Shown here: one piece after another, positions 1 to 5,702 of the stretch
Numbering within the stretch: the first letter of the stretch is position 1
How the letters are laid out: each line of letters begins with the position of its first letter
DNA from: Candidatus Omnitrophota bacterium
GTDB lineage: Bacteria; Ratteibacteria; UBA8468; B48-G9; JAFGKM01
Direction of reading: 5' to 3'
DNA: 7,047 bases
NCBI GenBank assembly: GCA_023818785.1
Contig: JAMWCO010000077.1
Span: 1 to 7,047, forward strand
Notes under the pieces: generated by a model
Told to the model about the DNA's origin: nothing
The model's input: the letters and a program-made list of their open reading frames with translations, nothing else
Databases searched by the model: none
Translations under genes and position numbers: made by a program

Positions 1-230
1 CAGAATACTGTATGGAAGTAGGGAAGACACACTTTAGAATATACATGAAGAGATGTCCTTCTGTGGGAATTATGAATAAAAGGAAAGTAGAAAAATATCT
101 TTACTACTGCGAACACTGCGATATTCTTTATAAAAGGATTATAGAAAAGTATGGATTTAACTATAAAATAAGGTTTATAAATAAAGATAAAGGTGTGTGT
201 GTAGTTTCTGTAAAGAAGGAGAAGGATTAG
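1..230 (+). CDS. C-terminal part of a small Cys-rich protein, 5' end outside window
   Basis: The frame is open to the left edge (in phase from base 3) and stops at TAG 228-230. An ATG at 12 could start a 72-residue protein, but the 11 bases before it hold no ribosome site and the frame stays open, so I read it as the end of a longer gene. Numbered from that ATG, it shows Cys15-Pro, a Cys33-x2-Cys36-Asp cluster in a YYCEHCD stretch, a KYGFNYKI segment, and a last Cys in KGVCVVSV. The order (CP, then C-x2-CD, then a GF motif, then G-x-C before a beta strand) resembles the C-terminus of ATC-hydrolase-like proteins (L-2-amino-thiazoline-4-carboxylic acid hydrolase family). That assignment is from memory of the pattern and is weak. 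It is the only plus-strand gene and is convergent with the cyclo-ligase gene. The 78-nt space between them shows no clear hairpin terminator for either. Confidence 0.6.
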   Translation, partial: EYCMEVGKTHFRIYMKRCPSVGIMNKRKVEKYLYYCEHCDILYKRIIEKYGFNYKIRFINKDKGVCVVSVKKEKD

Positions 231-308
231 TATTCAGTTTCAAAAAGTAGTATCTATATGCCATAAATTTCAAATCTATCATCAAATTTTTAATAGTTCT
301 TTCAATTT

Positions 309-875
309 TCAAATTATTCTTTCTTCAGTTATTATAAGGTCAACTTTTATATCATTTTCTTCAATAGGTAATATTATATTTAAAATCTGAAATTCAAATG
401 ACAAAGCAATTTTTATTATTTTTTTTGATAGATTTTTTAAATATCTGTCATAAAATCCTCCTCCCATACCAATTCTATTTTTATAGATATCAAAAGCAAC
501 TCCTGGAACAATTACAATATCTATATTCTCATTATTAACTGGTTTTAAAAATTTGGGACAAGGGATGCCTTTTATCTTAACAATTTCTTCAAATTTTTTA
601 ATTTCAGATGGTATCATTACTCTATTTTGCCAGTCAATGTAAGGTAAACAAATAATCTTACCATCATCTAAACTTTTTTTTATAATTATGTCTGTTTTTA
701 CTTCTCTATCAAAATGGGAATAAGTAAAAATAACTTTTGAATTTTTATAGAATTTGCTTGAAAGAAATTTTTCTTGAATTTTTAGACTTTTCTCTTCCCA
801 CTCTTTTTGGTCAAGATTTTCTCTTATCTTCCTTATTTTCTTCCTTATCTCTATCTTGTTCAGTTTTTGACTCAT
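309..875 (-). CDS. 5-formyltetrahydrofolate cyclo-ligase (5,10-methenyl-THF synthetase)
   Basis: Cytosolic enzyme that uses ATP to turn 5-formyl-THF into 5,10-methenyl-THF, returning a dead-end folate to the one-carbon pool. The 188-residue protein has the usual family length. Visible signatures are the basic N-terminal helix (RKKIRKIRENL, residues 11-21), the HFDREVKTD segment (54-62) that matches the family's SEVDT region, VIVPGVAFD (121-129), and the glycine-rich nucleotide/folate loop RIGMGGGFYDRYL (134-146). The C-terminal NDIKVDLIITE (174-184) matches the usual HD..VD..VTE motif, with Asn in place of the common His. I chose the ATG at 875 because the protein then begins just before the conserved helix. 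A TTG at 899 in the same frame would add eight residues. Neither start has a well-spaced ribosome site (GAGGA lies 17 nt before the ATG). The gene starts inside the end of rarA, so translation is probably coupled. As last gene of the acsC operon, it fits folate supply to AcsE. Confidence 0.92.
   Translation of the reverse strand: MSQKLNKIEIRKKIRKIRENLDQKEWEEKSLKIQEKFLSSKFYKNSKVIFTYSHFDREVKTDIIIKKSLDDGKIICLPYIDWQNRVMIPSEIKKFEEIVKIKGIPCPKFLKPVNNENIDIVIVPGVAFDIYKNRIGMGGGFYDRYLKNLSKKIIKIALSFEFQILNIILPIEENDIKVDLIITEERII
811..875 (-). other. 65-nt coding overlap, rarA end with cyclo-ligase start
   Basis: The last 20 or so codons of rarA and the first 21 codons of the cyclo-ligase gene share this DNA in different frames. 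The rarA side encodes a low-complexity Lys/Glu/Asp tail. The cyclo-ligase side encodes its conserved N-terminal helix, so the latter probably constrains the sequence and the rarA tail is a by-product. Confidence 0.7.
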
Positions 876-2178
876 TTTTAAGTTTTTCAATTTCCTCAAG
901 AAATTTTTTTATTTTACTTTCATATCCAATATCTTGTGGAAAATAAAATTTTTTTCCACTTTCTCTATATTTCTGAACAACATAATGTTGTTCAAAATCA
1001 TGTGGATATTTATAACCTATGCCTCTACCAAGTTTTTCAGCACCTTTATATCCTGTACCTTTAAGATGGGAAGGGATTTCTTCTACTCTTTCACTTTCTA
1101 CTTCTTTAATAGCATTTTCTATTGCAAGATATGAAGAATTAGATTTTGGACAAGTTGAAAGATAAATAACAGTCTGAGCAAGTATAATTTTACTTTCAGG
1201 CATACCAACAACTTCAATTGCCTGATAACATGAATTTGCAAGAATAAGAGCCTGTGGGTCTGCATTTCCAATATCCTCAGAAGCAAATATTAACATTCTT
1301 CTTGCTATAAATCTTGGATCTTCTCCACTTACAATCATTTTTGCAAGATAATATAATGCACTATCAGGGTCAGAACCTCTCATACTTTTAATAAAAGCAG
1401 AAATTGTATCATAATGAGCATCCTGTTTCCTATCATAAATGAAATATCTATCTATTATCCCTTTAACTTTATTTAAATCAATTGAAATAAAACCATTCTC
1501 TTCAACTTCTGAAGTTAAAATACAGAATTCAAGACTATTTAATGCTTTCCTTGCATCTCCTTGACTTCTTTTACTTATAAATTCAATTGCATCTTTCGTT
1601 ATCTTTATTTTATAATTTCCAAGCCCTTTTTTATCCTTTAAAGACCTTTCAATTATTTTCTTTATTTCCTCATTAGTCAATGGTTTAAATTCAAAAATAA
1701 GAGATCTTGAAAGTAAAGGAGTATTTATATAAAAATAAGGATTATAAATTGTTGCACAGATTAAAGTTATTGTTCCTTCTTCAACATCCTTTAGTAATGC
1801 ATCCTGCTGTAGTTTATTAAAATGAGAAATTTCATCAAGAAATAAAATAGTGCCTTTACCTTCAAGTTTAAACCTTTCTCTTGCTTCTCTTAAAACATCT
1901 CTTACATCTGAAACAGTTGCAGTGACTGCATTTAGTGAAATAAATTTTTTTTTAGTCATATTTGCTATAATCATTGCAAGTGCTGTCTTCCCACAACCAG
2001 CAGGGCCATAAAAAACAAGAGAAGGAATTTTGTCACTTTCAATTATTTTTCTCAATGGTTTATCTTTTCCAAGTAGATGCATCTGACCAACAAAATCTTC
2101 AAGTTTTTCAGGTCTCATTCTTATTGGTAAAGGATATTTTTCAAAATTTTTATCAATTTTGGAGTTAAAAAGTTCCAT
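811..2178 (-). CDS. rarA: RarA/MgsA-type AAA+ replication-associated recombination ATPase
   Basis: Cytosolic AAA+ ATPase of the clamp-loader clade that acts at stalled replication forks. The 455 residues are close to the usual length. In order: PLPIRMRPEKLEDFVGQ (16-32), Walker A GPAGCGKT (58-65; the family usually has GPPGTGKT), Walker B ILFLDE followed by HFNKLQQDALL (111-129), a sensor-1 region CATIYNP (141-147; usually GATTENP), the arginine finger in LLSRS (155-159), and sensor 2 GDARKALN (207-214). The C-terminal tetramerisation region carries DAHYDTISAFIKSMRGSDPD (253-272), EDIGNADPQAL (301-311) and GYKYPHDF (388-395). Residues 430-455 are a highly charged tail lying in the DNA shared with the next gene. 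The ATG at 2178 puts the conserved N-terminus in the usual place, yet no ribosome site sits close by: the nearest GGAG is about 25 nt upstream. The out-of-frame coding remnant before it ends 2 nt from this ATG, suggesting ancestral translational coupling. A DNA-repair gene in this operon is probably positional, not functional. Confidence 0.95.
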   Translation of the reverse strand: MELFNSKIDKNFEKYPLPIRMRPEKLEDFVGQMHLLGKDKPLRKIIESDKIPSLVFYGPAGCGKTALAMIIANMTKKKFISLNAVTATVSDVRDVLREARERFKLEGKGTILFLDEISHFNKLQQDALLKDVEEGTITLICATIYNPYFYINTPLLSRSLIFEFKPLTNEEIKKIIERSLKDKKGLGNYKIKITKDAIEFISKRSQGDARKALNSLEFCILTSEVEENGFISIDLNKVKGIIDRYFIYDRKQDAHYDTISAFIKSMRGSDPDSALYYLAKMIVSGEDPRFIARRMLIFASEDIGNADPQALILANSCYQAIEVVGMPESKIILAQTVIYLSTCPKSNSSYLAIENAIKEVESERVEEIPSHLKGTGYKGAEKLGRGIGYKYPHDFEQHYVVQKYRESGKKFYFPQDIGYESKIKKFLEEIEKLKNESKTEQDRDKEENKEDKRKS

Positions 2179-2180
2179 AT

Positions 2181-2255
2181 TTACATTTTTGAAACTATAA
2201 TTTCTCCAATAATTGCAAGGTCCTCTATTTCAAAAATTTCACTTGCTTTTTTATT
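2181..2255 (-). pseudogene. out-of-frame C-terminal tail of the DUF3786-like gene
   Basis: Read one base forward of the preceding ORF, this stretch encodes 24 residues (NKKASEIFEIEDLAIIGE, then IIVSKM) and stops at TAA 2183-2181, two bases before the rarA ATG. It has no ATG, GTG or TTG in frame, so it cannot be translated alone. From memory, DUF3786 proteins end in a very similar way: LFD-x-S/A-S, then a hydrophobic residue, then EDLAVLGE and a short hydrophobic-basic end. The two pieces together therefore look like the start and end of one protein with roughly 80-100 middle residues deleted and the frame shifted +1 at the join (about 2256-2263). A programmed +1 shift would give a 98-residue product but would not restore the missing middle. 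Confidence 0.5.
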
Positions 2256-2478
2256 GAAGAAACTCCTTAAAACTTAAAATTTTATCATCCATAATTTCAA
2301 AATTAAATTTTTTAAGTAAATAATGAAAAATTAATATTTTCTCTCTTATCTCTAATTCAGTTGAAAATCTTTTCAAGTTTAAATCAATCTCTATCTCTTT
2401 CCCAAAATATTTTACATAAACTTTCTCTTTTTCTAATCTCTTATAGAGTTCTACCCACAGATTATTTAAAATATCCAT
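2251..2478 (-). CDS. small ORF, N-terminal half of a DUF3786-like protein, probably disrupted
   Basis: A 75-codon frame begins 9 nt after the acsE stop and ends at TAA 2253-2251. It has LWVELYKRLEKEKV (7-20), YFGKEIEIDL (24-33), and REKILIFHYLLKKF (45-58) followed by DKILSFKEF (65-73). From memory this matches the N-terminal half of DUF3786 proteins: a YxGxxYxV-type strand, then EKILILHYLL, then the WISFKEL motif. These are about 180-200 residue proteins of unknown function often found with corrinoid and CODH/ACS genes. The protein stops right after the SFKEF motif, far short of family length, and the missing C-terminal tail appears immediately downstream in another frame. It could be a pseudogene, an assembly error, or a real short protein. 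The family call is a pattern match, not a search result. Confidence 0.55.
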   Translation of the reverse strand: MDILNNLWVELYKRLEKEKVYVKYFGKEIEIDLNLKRFSTELEIREKILIFHYLLKKFNFEIMDDKILSFKEFLQ

Positions 2479-2487
2479 TTTCCATTT

Positions 2488-3363
2488 TTATAGTTTCAAA
2501 TAAGAATCAGAATAAATTGTTCTCCCTTCAAGAATATAAACTGTTTTTACATAATTTATTTCTTCTTCTGATAGACCTTTTATATTTATTTGGTTATCCA
2601 TTGCTTCCCATATTAAATTTTTTATCTCTTCTCTTTCTCCTATGATCAAAGAAATCAATTCTCTATCATATGCATCAATAATCGCACTATCCATACCATA
2701 TTTCCATAACATTACAAGATAAGTTCTATTTATAAGACCTCTCAATTCATTTAAAGCACCATTTGAGACATTTGATAGTCCACATGTTGAATTGCAATCA
2801 GGAAAAAGTTCTTTAAACATCTTCATAAATTCAAGTGTAGCAATAACCTGCTCTTGCTGAAATCTGACAGGTAAAACAATCGGGTCAAAATAAACTTTGT
2901 CGTGAGAAATTCCATATTCATCAATTTTGGCAAGAAAATTTGCAGCAATTGCTCCTCTTTCATTTTCATCTCTTGGCATCCCTTCCTTCCCAAGAAGCAA
3001 TCCGATAAATTTACAATTATACTTTTTTACAAGTGGTAAAAGTTCTTCCATCCTTTCCTCTACTGCCTGAATTGAGTTTATAATCACATTTTCTCCTTCC
3101 ATTTCAAGACCAACTTTTATCGCTTCTATATTTGTAGTATCCAATGATAAAGGTAAATCACAAACTTCCCTTACTGTTTTGATTATCCATTCCATTAAAA
3201 AAGGTCCATCTTTTCTTGCAGGTCCAATATTTAAATCAAGATAATGCACACCATTATTTTTGCTTTCAATTGCTATTTTTTGTATTATCTCTTTTTTTCT
3301 ATTTATCATCGCTTCTTTAACCTTTTTATTCATAATATTTATATTTTCACCTATTAATATCAT
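2488..3363 (-). CDS. acsE: methyltetrahydrofolate:corrinoid iron-sulfur protein methyltransferase
   Basis: Transfers the methyl group of 5-methyl-THF to Co(I) of the corrinoid iron-sulfur protein, linking the folate methyl branch to acetyl-CoA synthesis. The protein is a single pterin-binding TIM barrel. Visible motifs are LIGENIN (3-9), LDLNIGP (42-48), LSLDTTN (72-78, Asp75), IINS (94-97, Asn96), YFDPIVLPV (158-166, Asp160), GLSNVSNG (195-202, Asn198) and LINRTYLVM (210-218). These cover the Asp/Asn positions known to bind the pterin in the Moorella enzyme. At 291 residues it is about 30 longer than the Moorella protein. The extra length lies near 243-275, before the conserved end RTIYSDSYLKL. 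The start at ATG 3363 has a strong ribosome site 5 nt away. The gene begins 14 nt after the acsC stop, so the two are co-translated partners. Confidence 0.95.
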   Translation of the reverse strand: MILIGENINIMNKKVKEAMINRKKEIIQKIAIESKNNGVHYLDLNIGPARKDGPFLMEWIIKTVREVCDLPLSLDTTNIEAIKVGLEMEGENVIINSIQAVEERMEELLPLVKKYNCKFIGLLLGKEGMPRDENERGAIAANFLAKIDEYGISHDKVYFDPIVLPVRFQQEQVIATLEFMKMFKELFPDCNSTCGLSNVSNGALNELRGLINRTYLVMLWKYGMDSAIIDAYDRELISLIIGEREEIKNLIWEAMDNQINIKGLSEEEINYVKTVYILEGRTIYSDSYLKL

Positions 3364-3368
3364 TTTAT

Positions 3369-3374
3369 CCTCCT
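3369..3374 (-). promoter_or_regulatory. ribosome binding site of acsE (AGGAGG)
   Basis: A perfect AGGAGG lies 5 nt before the acsE ATG, in the 14-nt space after acsC. It fixes the start at 3363 and predicts strong independent initiation. Confidence 0.85.
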
Positions 3375-3377
3375 AAT

Positions 3378-4706
3378 TTAAATCTCAACATTCTTTAAAA
3401 AAGAAGGTATATTAGCAGCCTCCCTTGGACCTAAAATAATTTTCCAGTCAGGTAATTCTTCCTCAAGTTCACCATAAATCTGAGCAACAAGTCCTGGAAT
3501 AATTAAAACTTTTTTATTTAATTTTTCTCCAATCTTTGTTTTTTTAACAAGATTAGCAATTGTTTCGGCATTAAATTTATCAGCGGCCCAGGCAGTTAAA
3601 ACGGAAAGTCCTTCTGTATCCTGAATTAATAAATAGGATGGAATTTTTGAGTTTTCTATTTCTCCAGAAACAATAAAATATGTAAGAGAAAAATTGGTTG
3701 TAACAAAAACAGGAGAATTTTCATTTGGTTTCCCTATTTCATAAATTCCTTCAGATGTAGTCATTGGTCTTTGTGGGTCTGTAAAGATGTTCAATCTCTC
3801 AATTAAGAGTGGAAAAAGAATTTCTCCTTTAATTTTTGAAAGTAAAATAAGGCTACCATATTTTGCAATAAAAATACCTGCATAAATCGCTTCTTTTAAG
3901 TAATCAGTTGTCAAATATGCAGGGATTACCAAGATTGGATATCCAAGAGTTCTTATTCTTTTTAAAATTGCTCCCCTTCTTATAAGAATAATATTTTTAA
4001 ATAATTCTGAAATTTCTTTATTATCAGGATAGATAATAATATCCTCAATTCCTTTATTGTTCAATTCTTCAACTTTTTTTGAGATTTCTTCAAAAGTATT
4101 TCCATTTATAACTACTGGTAGATTATTTTCTTTAATCAATTTAATTAATTCTTCAGAAATATTTCTTGAAAAGATAATTGGTCTTACATCCTTACAAATT
4201 CTAACTGCTTCTTTTAAATTTTCTACATTATCACTTATTAAAACTAAATTCTTTCCAGTATTAAAACTTTTCTCAACTATATTTAAAAATTTACCTAAAT
4301 TTTTATCTTCTATCCCAATAAATTCTCCTTTTAACATTAATCCAATCCTTTCATATTGAAAATTGCATATATTATTTATTTGTTCTTCAATCTCATTCTC
4401 ATCTATATCTTCTCTAATTAAAACACCTATCCCTGTTGGATTATAAAATGTCTTTTCATGCCTGTATAAAACTGTTTCTCCTCCAAGATTTATTTTTTCT
4501 TTATTTCCAACACTTATTGTTTTTATTGGAGGTGCACTTTCAGCAGATAGTTGTTTTTTGCCATCTTCACTAACATAAGGACATTTAGAAAGTTCTGTCT
4601 TCCCTATCGCAACTTGCATAGCAAAAGCAAGACATGTAGGGAATCCACATTCTTTACAATTTGTTTTGGGAAGATACTTAAAAATATCAAGTGGTTTTAA
4701 TGCCAT
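3378..4706 (-). CDS. acsC: corrinoid iron-sulfur protein (CFeSP) large subunit
   Basis: Large (gamma) subunit of the corrinoid iron-sulfur protein, which takes the methyl group from AcsE and delivers it to the A-cluster of acetyl-CoA synthase. The 442 residues match family length. Residues 1-60 form the [4Fe-4S] domain, with Cys17, Cys20, Cys25 and Cys42 (NCKECGFPTC, then KCP), needed for reductive activation. The middle is a TIM-barrel-like domain; FNTGKNLVLISDN (148-160) and IFTDPQRPMTT (307-317) are typical. The C-terminal corrinoid-binding domain carries SPVFVTTNFSLTYF (331-344), IQDTEGLSVLTAWAADKF (361-378), LIIPGLVAQIYGELEEEL (401-418) and LGPREAANIPSFL (425-437). The ATG at 4706 has a GGAGG site close by. 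It is the first gene after the likely promoter. The small subunit gene acsD, usually adjacent, is not here, and acsE follows directly. Confidence 0.96.
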   Translation of the reverse strand: MALKPLDIFKYLPKTNCKECGFPTCLAFAMQVAIGKTELSKCPYVSEDGKKQLSAESAPPIKTISVGNKEKINLGGETVLYRHEKTFYNPTGIGVLIREDIDENEIEEQINNICNFQYERIGLMLKGEFIGIEDKNLGKFLNIVEKSFNTGKNLVLISDNVENLKEAVRICKDVRPIIFSRNISEELIKLIKENNLPVVINGNTFEEISKKVEELNNKGIEDIIIYPDNKEISELFKNIILIRRGAILKRIRTLGYPILVIPAYLTTDYLKEAIYAGIFIAKYGSLILLSKIKGEILFPLLIERLNIFTDPQRPMTTSEGIYEIGKPNENSPVFVTTNFSLTYFIVSGEIENSKIPSYLLIQDTEGLSVLTAWAADKFNAETIANLVKKTKIGEKLNKKVLIIPGLVAQIYGELEEELPDWKIILGPREAANIPSFLKNVEI

Positions 4707-4710
4707 AATT

Positions 4711-4716
4711 CCTCCT
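4711..4716 (-). promoter_or_regulatory. ribosome binding site of acsC (AGGAGG)
   Basis: On the minus strand AAAGGAGG is followed by AATT and the acsC ATG, a close but strong ribosome site. It supports the start at 4706. Confidence 0.85.
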
Positions 4717-4729
4717 TTTTTGCTATCAA

Positions 4730-4758
4730 ATTTTAATATCTTTTATCCATATAGTCAA
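4730..4758 (-). promoter_or_regulatory. candidate sigma70 promoter for the acsC-acsE-rarA operon
   Basis: On the minus strand TTGACT (4758-4753) and TAAAAT (4735-4730) are separated by exactly 17 nt. Each hexamer matches the sigma70 consensus at 5 of 6 bases. Transcription would start near 4722-4724, leaving a leader of about 17 nt that contains little beyond the ribosome site. The position in the only large gap of the cluster supports it. AT-rich DNA yields chance matches, so this is a candidate only. Confidence 0.55.
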
Positions 4759-4788
4759 ATCAAGAAGATATATAAATTTGAAAAGTAA

Positions 4789-4923
4789 TGGCAATATATT
4801 GAGCCAGTAAAACCAGGTAATTATCTTGATTATGATAGTTGGTTTGATACTTCTTTGGTAGAAGATAGATTATTTAAAAGACAGGTAGATAATAAAATAT
4901 TCAAAGAAAACTCTTATTCCTGA
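4789..4923 (+). pseudogene. relic-like coding fragment on the plus strand, family unknown
   Basis: In the 238-nt gap between cooC and acsC, a plus-strand frame of 44 codons ends at TGA 4921-4923. It has protein-like composition (WQYIEPVKPGNYLDYDSWFD, then a charged stretch with LVEDRLFKRQ). The same frame continues upstream through a TAA at 4786-4788 into another plausible run (YSQIKKIYKFEK). No start codon or ribosome site precedes it. I do not recognise the family. It looks like the decayed 3' end of a gene on the opposite strand, but a chance open frame cannot be excluded. Apart from this and the acsC promoter, I see nothing else in the gap: no terminator hairpin after cooC and no convincing minus-strand gene. 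Confidence 0.35.
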
Positions 4924-4944
4924 AAGATTGTGTTTCAATTTTTC

Positions 4945-5700
4945 TTAAACAGTTTCGGATAATATGTGATTTATAAATTCCTTTGTTTTTAAATAGGATA
5001 TTGCATTTTCTGATAGATTTAAAATCCCTCTACTTTCTTCAGTTAAATTATAAATTTCTTGGTCAAAAGGTAATCTAAAAGCAACAGGAATTGGAAAATT
5101 AAAATTATCTTCAATTTTTTTCCCTGTAAATTCATTCAAGACAAGATATGTTTTCTTTATATTCAACTCAAGCGAATTAATCATATTATATATATTTTCT
5201 GCTGTTCTTAATGAAACTTTATCACATAATGAAACTATAAAAAGTATATCAAGATTTCCAGAAGTTCTTCTTGAAATGTGTTCCATTCCTGCTTCATTAT
5301 CCATAACAACAAATTTATAATTCTTTTCTATTTTTTCCATCCATTCTCTTAAAAGATTATTTGCATAACAATAGCATCCAGGACCTTCAGTTCTTCCCAT
5401 AATAAGTAAATCAAATCCATTCTCTTCTCTAATTGCTTCCTGAATTTTTATCTCAAGATATTTTGACTTTTCCATCCCATAAGGTAGACTATTTTTAATT
5501 TTTTCTACTTCATTTACAATCTCTACAAGTGATTTTGGATTAGGAACACCAAGATTTTCAGCAAGATTACTATTTGGGTCTGCATCAATAGCAAGGATTG
5601 GTTTTTGGTTAATTTTTAAAAGGGAAAGAATAATTAAAGAAGAAAGTGTCGTTTTCCCAGTTCCTCCTTTCCCTGCTACTCCAATCTTTATTGGTTTCAT
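4945..5700 (-). CDS. cooC: CooC/AcsF-type nickel-insertion ATPase for CODH/ACS
   Basis: Cytosolic P-loop ATPase of the SIMIBI/MinD class that binds nickel as a dimer and matures the C-cluster of CO dehydrogenase or the A-cluster of acetyl-CoA synthase. The 251 residues match family length. Visible features: deviant Walker A GKGGTGKTT (10-18, with the signature Lys11 and catalytic Lys16), switch I DADPNSNL (39-46), the nickel-binding Cys-x-Cys GPGCYCYAN (106-114, Cys109 and Cys111), Walker B/switch II VVMDNEAGMEHISRRT (131-146), and a base-recognition segment LVLNEF (186-191). The CxC motif separates it from ordinary ParA/MinD proteins. The ATG at 5700 follows the RACo stop by 2 nt and lacks its own ribosome site, so translation is probably coupled to RACo. 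Whether it serves CODH (CooC) or ACS (AcsF) cannot be told from sequence alone; the RACo context favours the acetyl-CoA synthase system. Confidence 0.93.
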   Translation of the reverse strand: MKPIKIGVAGKGGTGKTTLSSLIILSLLKINQKPILAIDADPNSNLAENLGVPNPKSLVEIVNEVEKIKNSLPYGMEKSKYLEIKIQEAIREENGFDLLIMGRTEGPGCYCYANNLLREWMEKIEKNYKFVVMDNEAGMEHISRRTSGNLDILFIVSLCDKVSLRTAENIYNMINSLELNIKKTYLVLNEFTGKKIEDNFNFPIPVAFRLPFDQEIYNLTEESRGILNLSENAISYLKTKEFINHILSETV

Positions 5701-5702
5701 TT

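Noticed and set aside
231..308. Terminator between the convergent genes
   Set aside because: I see only T-rich tracts and loosely repeated TTTCAA words, no GC-containing stem with a following T run in either direction.
737..2645. Plus-strand open frames at 737-946, 934-1134, 1974-2168 and 2361-2645
   Set aside because: They lie antisense to well-supported minus-strand genes (cyclo-ligase, rarA, acsE), have Phe/Ser/Leu-rich shadow composition and no ribosome sites.
4057..4359. Plus-strand open frame of 100 codons
   Set aside because: It is fully antisense to acsC, which has clear family motifs across this stretch; composition is that of a complement shadow.
4756..4780. Inverted repeat CAAAT-N15-ATTTG next to the acsC -35 box as an operator
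   Set aside because: Five-base AT-only arms are expected by chance in DNA of this composition.
4924..4944. Intrinsic terminator after cooC
   Set aside because: No stable stem is visible here or in the rest of the gap; T runs alone are not informative in AT-rich DNA.
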